A stretch of DNA of 64,000 nt from Heliocidaris erythrogramma (GCA_025617745.1 CM046855.1:47099813-47163812); one strand, 5' to 3'. Shown: positions 1 to 13,096, counted from the first letter of the stretch. Numbers and translations: made by a program. Notes: a model not told the origin generated them from the sequence alone.

Positions 1-795
1 GAGTGTACTGGAACCGAATCAATTTCCTGCACTTGGCAGAAAGCACAGTCTGGACCAGTGCATGCGTACGAATTGACGCAAACAGAAACATTATGCTATG
101 GTCAGACGGACAGATACGCGCGATACGCATGTCTGCGGATGTGCATCCGTAAAAATCCGTAGAAATCCGCAGCAATCCGTATCATGCGTATCATCCGTAA
201 GTGCATCCGTAAAAATCCGTGGGAGTGCGCAGGAATCGAGGTCTTCCGCGAAAAAGTTTTGAAAATCTCAAAATTATTTTAAATTTCCCGCGCAAGGTCT
301 TTTGCGCAGAATTTAGGTAGAATTTGCGTATTGTTCCGTATCATGCGTATTGATCCGTATCTTTGCGTATTTTTGCGTAAAACGTCCGTATCCATCCGTA
401 ACCTAATCCGCAGGATCCGCAGACATACGCAGATCCGCAGCGTGAATTTTGAAAATCTCAAAATTCTGCTGCGGATGAAATATACGTAAGCATCCGCAAA
501 ATATACGTTATCCATACATAAACTACGTAACTCATACGTATCGTCCGTAAGTCATCCGTAAGTCGTCCGTGACATGTGTCAGCGGGTTGGCAGCGGATGG
601 GCTCATCAACAGGTTTTACCCGTAACATCCGTAATTCATACGTAACATCCGTAACTAATCCGTATCGTCCGCAGAATATAGGTAACTTTTGCTCAAATTT
701 GCGTTATTTGGGGGTAAAAATTACGCATTTTCATTATCCAAATATACGCAGGCATCCGCAGGTCCGTAACATGGCCGTGTGACTGTAGCATTACC
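1..795. repeat. Degenerate ~10-bp-period array (ATCCGTA-like units)
   Basis: Short units of the form ATCCGTA, with variants ATCCGCA, TGCGTA and TACGCA, recur about every 10 bases. In 143-220 the ATCCGT core falls at almost exactly 10-base steps, and 331-430, 541-580 and 620-680 repeat the pattern. CCGTA alone occurs at least 14 times between 140 and 780. Left of about 142 the units are mostly in the opposite orientation (TGCGGAT, GATACGC). Two copies of an AT-rich near-palindrome (TTTTGAAAATCTCAAAATT) interrupt the array near 254-273 and 446-466, about 190 bases apart, which suggests a longer higher-order unit. No open frame here looks real. The left end is cut by the window edge. Confidence 0.8.
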
Positions 796-1470
796 GAGTT
801 GAAATGTGTACACTACGAACGAGAAATAACAAGTATAACCAAGGAGGTATGGGGCAAGCTTGGCAAGTACCTTCTTGGTATAACATCTGCTTCGCGTGAG
901 AAGGGCAGAAGCTCTCAGTGAAGTGACGTGGAATTAACACCGTCTGGCTCTCAGCAAACAATCACCGAATAGAATTGTGACTTGTCTCTTTTTTGTGTGA
1001 ATTGATATAACTTATACAAGAGTTGTTAAGGGAGAATAAAGCCTTATCCCCAGACAGATTTGAAGATAAATAATAATGAGATGTACTATTAATAATGATA
1101 TGTGATATTGAAAGTCTATCGAGCAACAAAGACACTTTCCAATGAGGCAGTTCTGTCATAGTTGCAGTAGGAATGTGATTCTGAGAAGTACTATTATTAA
1201 GACTTAAGCACCGCATATTGATTTGTAGCCAAAAGAGATATTCCTTACATTTTCCACCTTAAGTTCAAGCTGTTCACATAAAACTAGCTAAGGGTCTGGC
1301 AACACTAACCTTTGTTGTTGTTTTTTTAAACAGTGTCCTAAAATAATATTTCGGGTTAATTCAATAGTAAAGATTAATGATACTTTAGTAAAAGTGATTT
1401 GATATGATACATAATTATACCATGATTAGAGATTAATGATATATAAATGTAAGGAAATAACTTGTACAAT
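796..1470. other. Intergenic, no gene seen
   Basis: AT-rich DNA with no convincing coding sequence. At 839-883 there is an imperfect inverted repeat (ACCAAGGAGGTA against TACCTTCTTGGTAT) that resembles the stronger palindrome at 6810-6829, so both may be remnants of one short repeat family. Confidence 0.5.
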
Positions 1471-1527
1471 AGCTATTGGCATTCTAAGGCAGTGACCCGG
1501 GTTCGATTCCCGGCAGAGACATTTGTC
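1471..1527 (+). repeat. tRNA-derived SINE fragment (T-arm half only)
   Basis: The segment has a perfect 5-bp T-stem (CCGGG/CCCGG) around a Pol III B-box (GGTTCGATTCC at about 1500-1510), followed by a 7-base acceptor-like strand. No matching 5' acceptor strand or A-box lies about 70 bases upstream. This is therefore the 3' half of a tRNA-like sequence and not a tRNA gene. Confidence 0.55.
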
Positions 1528-1607
1528 AAAGATTTCAAAAGGGAGGACAGCTCTGGGAAACCTTGATTTAAGATACGCAACCATTCTCTCATTTTCATTT
1601 ATCACAG

Positions 1608-1651
<44 letters not shown>

Positions 1652-1652
1652 A
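1608..1652. repeat. (TA)n microsatellite
   Basis: An almost pure TA dinucleotide run of about 45 bases, with one phase slip near 1641. Confidence 0.95.
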
Positions 1653-2490
1653 TAGCAAAAATTGGCTCACACTCTTTAACATGGTGGGGTAGTGTACTCG
1701 GGTGCTAATTATATTGAAGCTGTTTCTGTCCTACTCATGTATATATATCACCAATCCTCCAAAAGTCGCCAAGTGGGGAGGGGGCGGTTATCAGATATTT
1801 TCCTCCTTAATTTTCTGAAAAGCAAAAAAAAAATATGTGTCAGAAAAAGACGAAAGCACATACAGTATCATGTAAATATATCTGGTAAATGGAAATAGAT
1901 GGTTAATTTATTTTAACAATTTCCTTCTCTATCGGCAGACTGTATCATTACTTCAAGAGTGGGGGTAATACGAGAGATCAATAGGGGTCCGAACCCATGA
2001 GTGGGGTTTGGGAAATCATCGGAGTAACGTCCATCAATAGAACTTTAGAATATCCTACCATTAGTGCATCTCACAGCTCTATCGAATAACCACTTGGCCT
2101 CTTTCACTGGCCTGCATTCAATAACCCTTTATAACTGCGTCGAGCAAAAACACTCCACATTCAGGAGCATGCATAAGAAGGGAGGAGGGAAGCGTTTTGT
2201 GCGTGCCGGAGATTATTTAAAGAGACTGGGCTGAGCATGTGATTAACCCCTTTTCAAGTAAAAAGAGAGGTAAATTTCTGAAATCTCAAGAAATCACTTG
2301 AGAATCAAAAATATAAGCTCCCCTTTAGTAAAATGATAAAGCACTATTTTCTAGTATTGTAATGTAAGAAAACAATTACATTTCATACTATGTCCTCAAC
2401 TTCTCATGTAACGCAAATTTATTTTTCCCCTTTAAACTGAAGGATTCAGCGAAGGTCATTGGTGATACTTAATTCTACACTGTAAAAAAT

Positions 2491-2550
2491 AACTGTAGAT
2501 TAACAGGTTTTTTGACTTGTAACTGTAGATTAACAGGTTTTTTGACTTGT
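2491..2550. repeat. Perfect 30-bp tandem duplication
   Basis: Two identical 30-base units (2491-2520 and 2521-2550, beginning AACTGTAGAT and ending TTGACTTGT) lie head to tail. Just upstream is CACTGTAAAAAATAA, which resembles the outer end of short TA-flanked DNA elements, so the duplication may sit inside a damaged MITE end. Perfect identity suggests a young event. Confidence 0.85.
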
Positions 2551-2618
2551 AAAATTACAAGTTTTGGCCGTTTTTCTGTTAATACGGTATTTTTCTTGTG
2601 AAATGGCAGGAAAATTAG

Positions 2619-3374
2619 CATGGTATGGGCAGCGAAGTTTCATTCATTTTGCTGTCAATACGTTGTGAGATCCCTTTTCGCAAATCCCTTTTCGGACAAT
2701 GTTCTTTATCTGAAAATCAGTCAATTGAAATTCAATTTAAAAGATGTGGGCGCACCTCCACACCACGATAGATGCAAAAAATAAATGAACCTGCAAAATC
2801 AAAGCAATATAGAGGATTATTTTTTAATGAATTTCAAAATACCGTTTTAAAGTGCATTGATGTAATAACTGAGAAGACAAGTTTAAGCAGCTTCTTTGCT
2901 TTTTAATACTTGACGCGCACTTTAAAGATGGAAACTAATAATTTGGTAGCGAATATCGCTATATGAATACAAAAGTAATTTTCATTTGAATAGAAATTAT
3001 CGATTAATGAATTCAATTTGATATATACTGCACGAATGTTTCAGCTGCATTAGCAGGCATACAATTTGACAAAGATCAATATCAGACTTATTTACTACTT
3101 ATAAATAATAGAGGCTACGTCACTGATTTAGTTTCTTTTTCACATTTTGAAATTTGAGAAAGGAAGATATTATATCACTATGACTTGTGCACAAGAGATT
3201 TTTTTTTTCATAGTTTCGTTGGCTGCATTTTTAAAATTTGATAAGCTTAATTTGAGTAAAGTTTGCTGTCCATCAATGAAATATAAAATCTCATGCAGTG
3301 CTTTCTAGCACGTGCTAGAATATCTCACAACGTATTGACAGCAAAATGAATGAAACTTCGCTGCCCATACCATG
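2619..3374. mobile_element. 756-bp element with perfect 53-bp terminal inverted repeats
   Basis: Bases 2619-2671 and 3322-3374 are perfect reverse complements over 53 bases (outer end CATGGTATGGGCAGCG). The ~650-bp interior is AT-rich and has no long open frame. A perfect 18-bp palindrome, TTCTAGCACGTGCTAGAA, sits at 3303-3320, next to the inner edge of the right arm. No clear target-site duplication is visible (left flank ...AAAATTAG, right flank TGAGATAC...). The best reading is a young non-autonomous DNA element of unknown superfamily; a local inverted duplication is the alternative. Confidence 0.65.
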
Positions 3375-5162
3375 TGAGATACTTCGGCGTGCTTGAAAAA
3401 ATACGGGGTGAGTTACAATCCCGAAAAACTACAAGGTGGATACACAAGTTTTGAGGGCAATTTTTTTTTCTTCTAAGATATCACACGATGGATGAGGATA
3501 CGGGAATATGTGGCATACAAGACCAATGCCCTCTGTTTCGTTCTGAGGGCTTTCCTGTTATAGGCTCCAGAAGCGAACACAATACCGGTGACGCGATTTC
3601 ACCGCGTATCCATGACTGACAAAATACAATGCCCTCTGTGGGGTCGTCTCGAATGTCCTGTCCTCCAGGGAAGAGGACCTTTTCTCCCCCCCCCCCCCCC
3701 CCCCCCCGCACTGACTTCGGCCTCAAGACTAAGGGTAGTTTAGACGTTTTGTAACCGTTATCATAATCCATGGGGATTGAAGGAAAACACACTTTCCAAA
3801 TTTTGCGATACTACATATGGAAATTATAAAAAAATATGTGACATTTGAACTTTCGAACCTGCCTACATTCTTAATATGTCCGTTGTACACAAGGCGTCGT
3901 TTGGTTCGCTTTATTACCTGCGCCAATCAATCATGTGAATGTTTCAATTGTTCAATTTACAATCATTTTTGTAAGATGTCACCATCACAGAGACCGTACC
4001 AATCGCTGATGCGGTGCTACTCAGGCAAAATGACGTCTCGTGTGCAACGGGTATGAAGCCCGGCTCACATAAGAGGTCAATTTGGTGACGTAAGGACAGG
4101 GTCAGTGACTTGTACGATCTTTTGCGCGTCATGAAAGAGTGATATCCTTTAAAAAGTGATTGCAAAGTGAATAGTTCAAACAATACTTTTAATAACTGAC
4201 GTATGGGTTAATTCCCTTTACAGGCTCGATTGGCGCAGCTATAGTGACGCAATCGAAATGAAGCCTCTTGTGAGCCAGGCTTTGGGGATTTCTTGGAGTT
4301 CGAATAATTCGCCTGACCCGATTTTTGCATGTATGCCTTAAGGATAAATTAAGTTGATTCAACGTGTACCAATCACTTTCCTCTTGAGCAGTAATTTCAA
4401 AATCAGGGTGAAGGGGTTAGCGTTATAGCGTCCACAGGTCGCTTTAGCGTTATCGCCTTGAGCCCCAGTTCCTGGCTCGCAAATATAAATCGTGAGCCGG
4501 CGTGAACGACCACCGAATCGATAACAAGCGGATCTCCGTTAAGCTGCTGTTTTTTACCGAAGTTGGGTTCATCTTTGTTTCATCTATTTAAGAGAGTAGA
4601 AGACAGAAACACCCAGTGTTTCGTTATTGCAACGGTTGTTCCTTTTCGATGCCGCGCATGTAAGGCGCTTTCTCCGACTGCTAACACGCGATCATACGCG
4701 GGATATAAGCTGTTAAAAGCTTTCTGACATGATGTAACGCTAGTAATATGCGATAGTGACAGAGATGAAAAACTAGAGATTAAATTAAGGTTTGCTCGCA
4801 TCAAAGCTTAGATCGTGAGTGATGCGTTTGTGATTAGAAGACAAATTCTTGTACTTTTAGCGCAAAGTCTCCTTTCTTCTTTGTTTTTACATGATTTGTG
4901 ATGGGAGAAAACCACATTCATCATTTCAGGTAATGAAAAATAAATTACGAAATGTTGTATTTAAGGAATTTTAGAATCGACAATATTTTTCAAACCGCAT
5001 AGTCTGAAGTAAAAGATGTATCATACGCAGAGACTGATGCATTCACTCGCAAGTGCCTTACTCATTCAACTTGCATAGACATCTGGTATCGGTAATTATA
5101 TTATTTTGTAATGTTTATTACCTTTAACTGACTTTAATTTTAAGCCTTTTTTTTGAGGGAAC
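3375..5162. other. Intergenic, no gene seen
   Basis: No supported gene. There is a C-run at about 3686-3707. An inverted repeat pairs 4063-4078 (GGCTCACATAAGAGG) with about 4265-4280 (CCTCTTGTGAGCC), and related CpG-bearing fragments recur near 12390-12410 and 39530-39590. This points to an old, unclassified short repeat. Confidence 0.4.
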
Positions 5163-5305
5163 CTGGGGAGCGTTTCATCAAGCGTTTTGTCTGTGATTTT
5201 TACCGACAACTGTTATAAGCTACTGAAATCCTTGCATCTGATTGGCTGAGAACAAATTTGTCAGTAAAAAATCACTGACAAAATGCTTGATGAAACGCTC
5301 CCCAG
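5163..5305. mobile_element. MITE family A, copy 1
   Basis: A 143-bp fold-back element with 21-bp perfect terminal inverted repeats (left end CTGGGGAGCGTTTCATCAAG). Its interior carries the family core CTGATTGGCTGAG. Four more copies or partial copies are in this window (22074-22215, 22561-22702, 39618-39763, 63962-64000). It has no coding capacity, as expected of a MITE. Confidence 0.85.
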
Positions 5306-7910
5306 ATTGTTTAATAATCTTATGTTATTTATTAGAGGATATTCATTACTGACTGCTATCTAAAGCTTTTACAGGACTTCTTTTTTAAAATCCAGTTATA
5401 ACGGATAAGAATTTCAGCAGCCAGTTCTGCCTTTTTTTATTTCGTTCATGACATTGGTTGTTTGATGCAGGACCTAGATTCATTTAGAACAATGGTAATT
5501 GTTGTTTGAAGTCGATGCCGAGGCAAAATTAGGGAGAACACTAATTTAATATATGCGTCTTTTGCTCCTTTTCTTCCAATGACTCTTGTCCAAATTGCTC
5601 TTTGTATACAACATTGTTTTCTGTAGCTCTCAAAATAAGTAATACCCCCCTCCCTCCAATGCACCTACACTCAACAGTTTGACGTAACGTTGCGTACAAG
5701 TCTGATAAAATAGCCGACTTATTTTAAGTAGGCTGAGTATAGGCCTTCTTCTGTACAACGGTTCCCTTTTTTCCCTCGCAGCATTTTGAAATTGATGTTG
5801 ACTCTACGAGGAAAGGATAATTGAGAAATGTAACATCCAAAACATACGAAAAACAATTCATTTCATCCAATTCGCTCTCAATATATTAGTTCTGCAATTC
5901 GCTTTTATTTGCTGACGTGTGTTTCGCCATGTTCGTTGGAACATGCACTTTATGGTCGGAGTGACCTTTTATGTTTTTTAAGTTCACGGGCAATGGGATA
6001 TTAAAGGTATAATGAAATGAAACTGTACTTCACCAAGTCACGGCTGTTATTGTTTGCGATCGTATCTGCTCTGCTCGTACGACACAGAAGGCTTTCTTAA
6101 AGGGCTAGTCAAATATCAGCGATTTGATTAAGAGAAATTCGGTCTATGTAGAAAATTTATGGTCCTCACCGATTTAAGTTAATGAACCTACAGCACCAAT
6201 TTTCTCGGATCCAGTACATTTTCTGCAAAGAACGGTTTTATCATGATATGGCTATCGTTGAGATGTGACCAACCCTTAAGACAGTACGAGACTGTGTGCG
6301 TGCAGTTGTTTTTGTGATCATTTCTATCGCTTTTGTAATTATTCATAATTGTAACTCGGGAATTTGTGGTACTATTTATTATTTATATGAGTTAAAAGAC
6401 GTTTGCATAAAAATGTACAGAATGAATAGTCACGGATAAACAAATAAAACACGGCAAAACGGTGAGAAAAATTTCACGTTCGAGCACAATTCAATTCTTT
6501 GACGGTACGTGTATGCCGTAATCAGAGTCCACCACCTCATAATGATGTATCTTGGAAAATACACGTTTAAATTAATTTAATTGTTTGTTTTTTTGTTTTG
6601 AGTTTTATTCCAAACTAAATCTGCCTAAAAACCAGTGATAAGGATGTTGCGTCTGTGATCATGGTAATTGAAATTGTATTTTGTTGGGGATTAGCAACGG
6701 GATGAATTCCCTTTTCAATTGAGAGAAAACGTATAGATTGTTTACTGCAAATGTGTAGTACATCGGGAATATGTTTGACCCTCTCACAGATAAATTGGGA
6801 CACGTATACCCAAGGAGGTACCTCCTTGGTATACCCCTGGTTGCAGCAACGTGTTGTACACGTGTAATATATTCCATTGGGAGTACATAAGAAGGTCGTG
6901 ATAGGCATTTTGTTCCTTACATCATGCTTCGCTTCACTTCACTTCGTTGAAGGTTGGTCATACATCTAATGACGAAGTGATGAGCTAATTATGCTATCCA
7001 CGCCAATTATTCACGAATATCCACGTTATTAAACCATGCTATGTCCTTTTGACACAGTGATCGCCTAACATGCTATTATCTATGATCTGGGGTTTTTCGA
7101 CCTTTTGCTCATGTATTTACATCTGCACTTAACTTTCCTTATCGTTGTTGTCAGATATTTTAGCCGTACCGTTATCTAAAAGTATGCTTTTAAATTGAAG
7201 GCAATCATTGACCGGAAGAGGGGGAGGGCGTTGCAGTTGCATTGTTGCAATACTTAATGAGAATAGAAATTCTCAACTAGTGCTAATCATATCAATATGC
7301 ATAATTTTCTTTTGACTTCACACGAAACCTGTATATATATCTTATGCTCAATCATTTTTTTAGTAAATCCAATCAATGACAGTCAAAAATGATTTCATGA
7401 TTTCTTTTACTTGGCAAAATATATGAAACCAAGAAAAGGTATTAGGCAAACTCAAGATTTATCTGTCATATATGCTCACGCATCTATATACCTTCTTTCA
7501 AGATATACTTCGCTGATTTTTGTAAATATTGTCATCAGATCTTGAATACAACATTGTGAAAAGATATGACGTAATAAAGTAACTCGAAAGACGATCGAAT
7601 TAAAAAATAAAAAGACCTGCATAAATTATATTGAAAGCTTAAGTACTTTACATGAGGCGTAGCAGTGACGTCAGTAGCCTCTTCCTTTCCCTTTTTTATC
7701 AACCTAAAAAGGGAAAATAAAGGTAATTGCACATCTAGATGTTAAAATCTTATAAACAGATACATTAGCACTATGTTCATAACAGACCAGAAAAGTCTAG
7801 ATCACCCCACCTCCCTTTAACTTTAGAATACGATGTGACAAGACTGATCAAGATGTACCCATAAATAAAAGTCCTTCGTGATGCTGTGTACATATGGACT
7901 TTTTGTTGTA
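5306..7910. other. Intergenic, no gene seen
   Basis: No supported gene. A perfect 20-bp palindrome (CCAAGGAGG-TA-CCTCCTTGG core) lies at 6810-6829. The rest is AT-rich sequence without recognisable structure. Confidence 0.45.
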
Positions 7911-8119
7911 CACTCTAAAAACTCAAATGTTAAATCTACATTTAAAAGGTTGGAGAAGTGACAACATTTTCAAAATGGTAAATGAACATTTTTAACATGC
8001 TGCATCCAACCTTTAAACTATTAGATCCAGCATGTTAAAAGTGTTAATTTCCAATTTTAAAAATGTTGTCACTCCTCCAACCTTTTAAATGTAGATTTAA
8101 CATTTGAGTTTTTAGAGTG
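7911..8119. mobile_element. TA-flanked fold-back MITE (Tc1/mariner-type)
   Basis: A 209-bp element beginning CACTCTAAAAACTC and ending with its reverse complement. The terminal inverted repeats run for about 55 bases with roughly one mismatch. It is flanked by TA on both sides (7909-7910 and 8120-8121), the target-site duplication typical of Tc1/mariner. There is no coding capacity. The near-identity of the arms indicates recent origin or a strong fold-back. Confidence 0.85.
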
Positions 8120-9861
8120 TAAATGCAATTATATCTACTCTTTTGATGGTTCTAAGACAAGCAGAACGCTTAGACCGAATAAATGCATTATGAAATAGAT
8201 ATTTTCATAAAACCCACAACCTTTTAAATCTCTGCAATTCACCCTCAATAGTATTTCAGTTATTCAATGAGTTTCCTTGGGCGTTTCATTCAGCGTAACA
8301 GCAAAAGAAATTCGTAATGAACGAAGAAGTAGATGAATTTTACGTGGAGACAGAGCACTTCATTTTGATGTTGTTACAAAATCCATGTGACATAATGTTC
8401 TATATACTACGTCGCTCACCATTTCTAGGACTGTTTGCATGATATCAGTTTAAGTTGATGTACTTCTACATTTTTTTCATTCTCCTTGTATTATAATTAT
8501 ATCCAACTCATTGTATCGATTTCAGTGCCTATGTGTTACCCCCCCCCCCCCCCTCTCTCTCTCTCTTCTCTTTCTCTTTTTTTCTGTCATCTTTTTTTTC
8601 CTTCTCGTTTGCTTACAAAAGATAATTGTCTAAACTTCACGGATTCCAACAATTATCTAACTATATATAAACCTGATTTGAACTTTTTATACCTCGTGAT
8701 ATCACACCATGAGAATATAGGTCATATCGTGAAGTATGCTGTACTGGCAGTGGTCAGTAATTGAAAAAGATATGTATCGCTGAAAACTATCGTTTTCTTT
8801 CATTAAAAAAGTGACGTTTCTGGAGGGTATATGCGTGACCTGCATACACTCTCGACTCTCGAGTGAAATAATTATGCAGGTCAGTATTATGACCCAAAGA
8901 TGTAGTTGAAAGTGTTGTGTCCATTCGTGGTCCATTTGGATGTAGCTGTTGTCTTAAAATAGTGTTTTTCTTCCAAGTTTCTGCTCGTTTACCTAAAAAA
9001 GGTACATTTATGCAGTGAAAAGAAAGCGTTATCTGACATCAGTCTGCACACTCACAAGTTTGCATTATTTCACTCATGAGAGCGAATTCTACCAAATGAA
9101 GTAATATTTAGACTTTTAATACCATGGTATGATAGAAAAATCAAATCATCTTGGCCCATATTCTGCTACACAGACCAACCCCGATGGTTTGGTAAAGCTT
9201 GCTCTAACAAAGCGCTACAACTGATCTCTATACTTAAGTCGCTATATTGAGCTTGAATTTAGAAGAAACACCCAGCACCGGGTACATTTATGTCGGAGTA
9301 TATTATGGGCCTCTGCTTCAGAACAGAGTTACAGCCGTGTTCACGAAGAATCAATTCTTCCGTGAGCCGAGTGACACAGATCGTGGAAGCAGAAAACAGG
9401 GGCCTGTCTCATTCTATTTGCCATGTCACTTAGCACAGTGTTTGAACAAGATATCGATATGATTTAAATGAAAAGAAACGTTCAAACAAGTGGAAAGCGA
9501 TCGCGCAAAGAAATGGCGTGTCCATACCCGCTTTTGTTTTGATTTTTCTGACACGATTTAGGAAATTTTAGAACTTCGAAATGAAAGAAAAAATCAATGC
9601 AATATAAGGACAATTATGTTTTCCTAATTGAATCAGACTGGGAGACTTCTGATGTCGATTCGGCCCCTAAATGTCTTGGTCGCATTAGGAAATAAATGTT
9701 TTGTGGACACGTCCACATAACCTGATCACGTATGCGCCCCATATATTCAGTCAATACAAAGTTACCAGTCTGCAGAGGCATCGTTTTTCACGGACCATTA
9801 GATATGACACTCTGTTAAAAAATGTTAATTAAGAAGAACCTTATACAAACAGATGTGTAAA
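8120..9861. other. Intergenic, no gene seen
   Basis: AT-rich DNA with a C-run followed by a CT-rich stretch at about 8539-8600. Nothing supports a gene. Confidence 0.4.
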
Positions 9862-9925
9862 CAGCGGCACTAATGTCCTTTGGCAAGACAGTAATCTACA
9901 ACCGCCACTCTCCACCCGGGTGACG
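9862..9925 (+). repeat. SINE 3' body fragment
   Basis: The stretch CGGCACTAATGTCCTTTGG followed by CAAGACAGTAATCTACA matches the reverse complement of sequence next to the tRNA-like head at about 43145-43185. It marks the tail region of the same SINE family. The tRNA-like head is absent here. Confidence 0.6.
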
Positions 9926-12900
9926 CAAATGGGTACCAGCGATAGGAAGGAATTACTTGAGTGCTTGATTGACTATACAATATGTAATTCGTGGATGAAA
10001 TATACTGATTTATAGAATCGAATTGTTTGGTTTGAGGAGGGTATTTGTCATTTCCAGGCTTAAGATGTATACTAAAGCTTTTAAAAAATGGGAAAAAATA
10101 ATAGCTTAAAATGGTGTAAATGCATCATACCAGGTGATTGCAATCATTACCGATGTAAGTTGCCCCCGACCCCCGGTCCCCCCCCCCCCCCACCCCCACC
10201 TCCAAATGAACACACAACCATGCATGCCATTGGCGATATATGTAATTTTATGAGTATAGGTCAAAATAACTGAGTTTTGATTTGTCAACTTACGTTGTTG
10301 TAAAACACCTGCTTAAATGCAAAGAGAAGCTCTAACTTTTTACGTCACACTTCCCCTCCCCACCCCCCCTCGTTATTGTCAAAACGTTTTTAGTAATTGC
10401 GGATTTTGGTTGAAAATTTGAAGAAAACAGATTAGGTGTAAGGGCTCTCTTCCCTCCCCCTCCCTCTCTCTCTCCCTTTCTATCTTTCTCATGCCCATTA
10501 ACTCTCGTTCAGATACATAATATACTCACCCACATCCGACTGCACCCACAAATATCACCCACACTCGTTTGTTCTCCCCTTCCTCTTCCTCTCTATGAAA
10601 TCCCCTCTCCCTGTCTCTCCCCCTCTCTCTCTCTTTTTGTTTCCCACTCCCTCCATCTCTCCCTCTATCTCCCTCCTTCCAACTCTCTCTGTTCCCACTC
10701 TTCCCCACTTCATTTCAATCTTAGAAGAGGGAATTACTATTGATCACTGGTTTACCGTCGCCACCGACGCTGTAAATGAATCACTGTAAAATAATGTTCT
10801 CGAAACCGTACATAATTTGAAGGTATTGTAACGTACCTCGATATTTTAATTCAGTGTTGGTTTCATACTGACTTCTTGTCAAATCTTGAGTCTTTGTTCG
10901 GTAAGTCGTGTATGGGCTTCCCGGACCATACGTAATTAACTTTCTGAATGCAAAATACATCGGAGCATTTTTGCTGTGCCTTATTCTGTAGTGCGAAAAA
11001 ATTTCATCCGTAGAAAACATTTTTTTTTCTAAAGTAATAATCCTATCATAGTAACCAGCTGCTCTGCGTACGGAAGTACAGAATGAACCGAATGCACAAA
11101 ATTAGCGATTGCTTTTCGAGGCTTTGACAACTGGGTCTTGGGTGATAGTTAACATGATTTACGTGAAAATTCGGTGAGAAACTTGAACTTTGAAAACGTC
11201 ACAAAGCTTAACACATCATTAAATCAAGTCGTTTGTCATTGCTTTGTTATATAATGGTGTATCTTAAGTATTTATTTCGAGCATTTATGTAAACATCTAT
11301 ACGGTATTATGACAACTGCGAGTTATTCATCAGGTATTTATTATTTTTTTTAGTATTCACTTCGAAAGAAATGCGAGGTGCGTCATGTATCGACCTTAGC
11401 TCCATAACGTGTGTAGCACAGACAATTATTGAATATTAGGTGTTTAGGTACATTGATACACCCTGATATGCGGTCGATTAAAGTGAAAAAAAAGCTAAAC
11501 CATCTGCGTCAGCTTGCCCGGATCATAGTAGGTGTAAATAAAAGATGTTCCACTTGTATCATACCCCGTTGCATGAACACACAGCCGATGGTGAATAGAC
11601 CTCGAACAACACCAGGCCAGCCGCCTCCCACCATCAACGTCTGAGCGCAGGAAATGGAGCGTCTAGGCTTTTGACACGCTCTTGTGACAATTTCGAGCCC
11701 CTATCATCATGATCATGAAAAGGTCGTAAAAGTTGAAAAGGAGCTGGTCCACATTGTACCCTAACTTACAAATAACGGGGAATAATCTTCTAAAATGGCA
11801 TACGTAATGTAGGAGATACCTTGACGAATTAGCAGTGACGTTAATATTTATTGTCAGCGTCCTGATATTTTACGTAATCGCATTTAAACTACGTCATTAT
11901 TATCTATTATTAGCTTCGAATCCTCAGGGAAAAGGTTCTTTAAAATTCCAACGATTATTATTTCTACTGTTAGCATTACAATTACAATTTAGTGGGACAG
12001 GAGTCGATGATGTTTTATCAAGAATAGTCCATTTTCCAAACTGCAAAACTTTTTTATTGATGGATGTTTAGATACTGATACCATAATGGAAAAGATGATA
12101 ATCAAAACAGATAATTAACTGGGGAGAAAACGTACCCAAGCTTTCAGTTAGGGATTTGTAACGGAACCGAATTGCAAACCGGACACTCTCATTTATTGGG
12201 TATAAAATATTGACATACGTATGCTGTGCACCGTATAGAAAAGACAATTTAATCGTATTTCCGGAGGGGGGGGGGGGGTCCAGAAATCGGGGGACAGGGA
12301 AACATGCCCTTTTTTTTTCTTTATCAGAACCATGACATTGTATTAATATGCCTATATAGCACCTGGCATGTAATAACGCGAAGGAAATGACGTCTCGTGT
12401 GCAGCAGGCGTAAGTTTAAACTTTGCCATTCATGGTATTTCCAGTCACAGGTATAATCACATGATTGTTTCCTCAAGCGAAATATTGTTCAAGGAATCAT
12501 TTGATACTGTTCTACAGGGCGGAAACTCGGATTCATGGTGAACAGTCTTTGAGATCGCGATGGAGCAGAGCTAGTAAGTCGTAACTGATGTTTGCAATTT
12601 ACTTTTCTTCCTTACTTTTCAACATTCAAGAACTTCTGTCTCATCAGTGTGCGTACTAGATAATTCAAGACCTGTTATGGTAGAGGGCAAGCCACATAAC
12701 CCAAGAGGAAAATACTCCTTTAGATTGATGTATTCATCAAATCGAATTTCACGGTTCTTTTTCAAAGTCGACTATTTTTTGAAAGCGCTGTCGGTCAATT
12801 TATCTTTCAACACACTGAACATGATTTAACGGATGTGGACAGGTCACTACAATAACTTATCATGATTGAGTGGACAATTTAGAATTATACAACGCTTTCA

Positions 12901-13096
12901 CGGTAAAGTATGTAATCTGATTATAACCTCTGTTGCTGTTTTCTCATGACTGATTGCAATTTCCGCGGCCATGCTCATTTTGTTTACGATTGTTTTCTCT
13001 GTATCCGGTCATTTCAGGGCATTGTACATGTATTTATATTTTGAAATGGGCAGTTCGTCGCCAGGAAAAATTATTCAAAATATCAGACTTGTGGGG
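9926..13096. other. Intergenic, with a 270-bp pyrimidine tract
   Basis: No supported gene. A CT-rich strand runs from about 10446 to 10710, and there are C or G runs at about 10178-10200 and 12267-12280. Open frames across these tracts are products of low complexity. Confidence 0.4.

Noticed and set aside
1471-1527. Possible tRNA gene
   Set aside because: Only the T-arm half is present; there is no matching acceptor strand, D-arm or A-box. It is treated as a SINE fragment.
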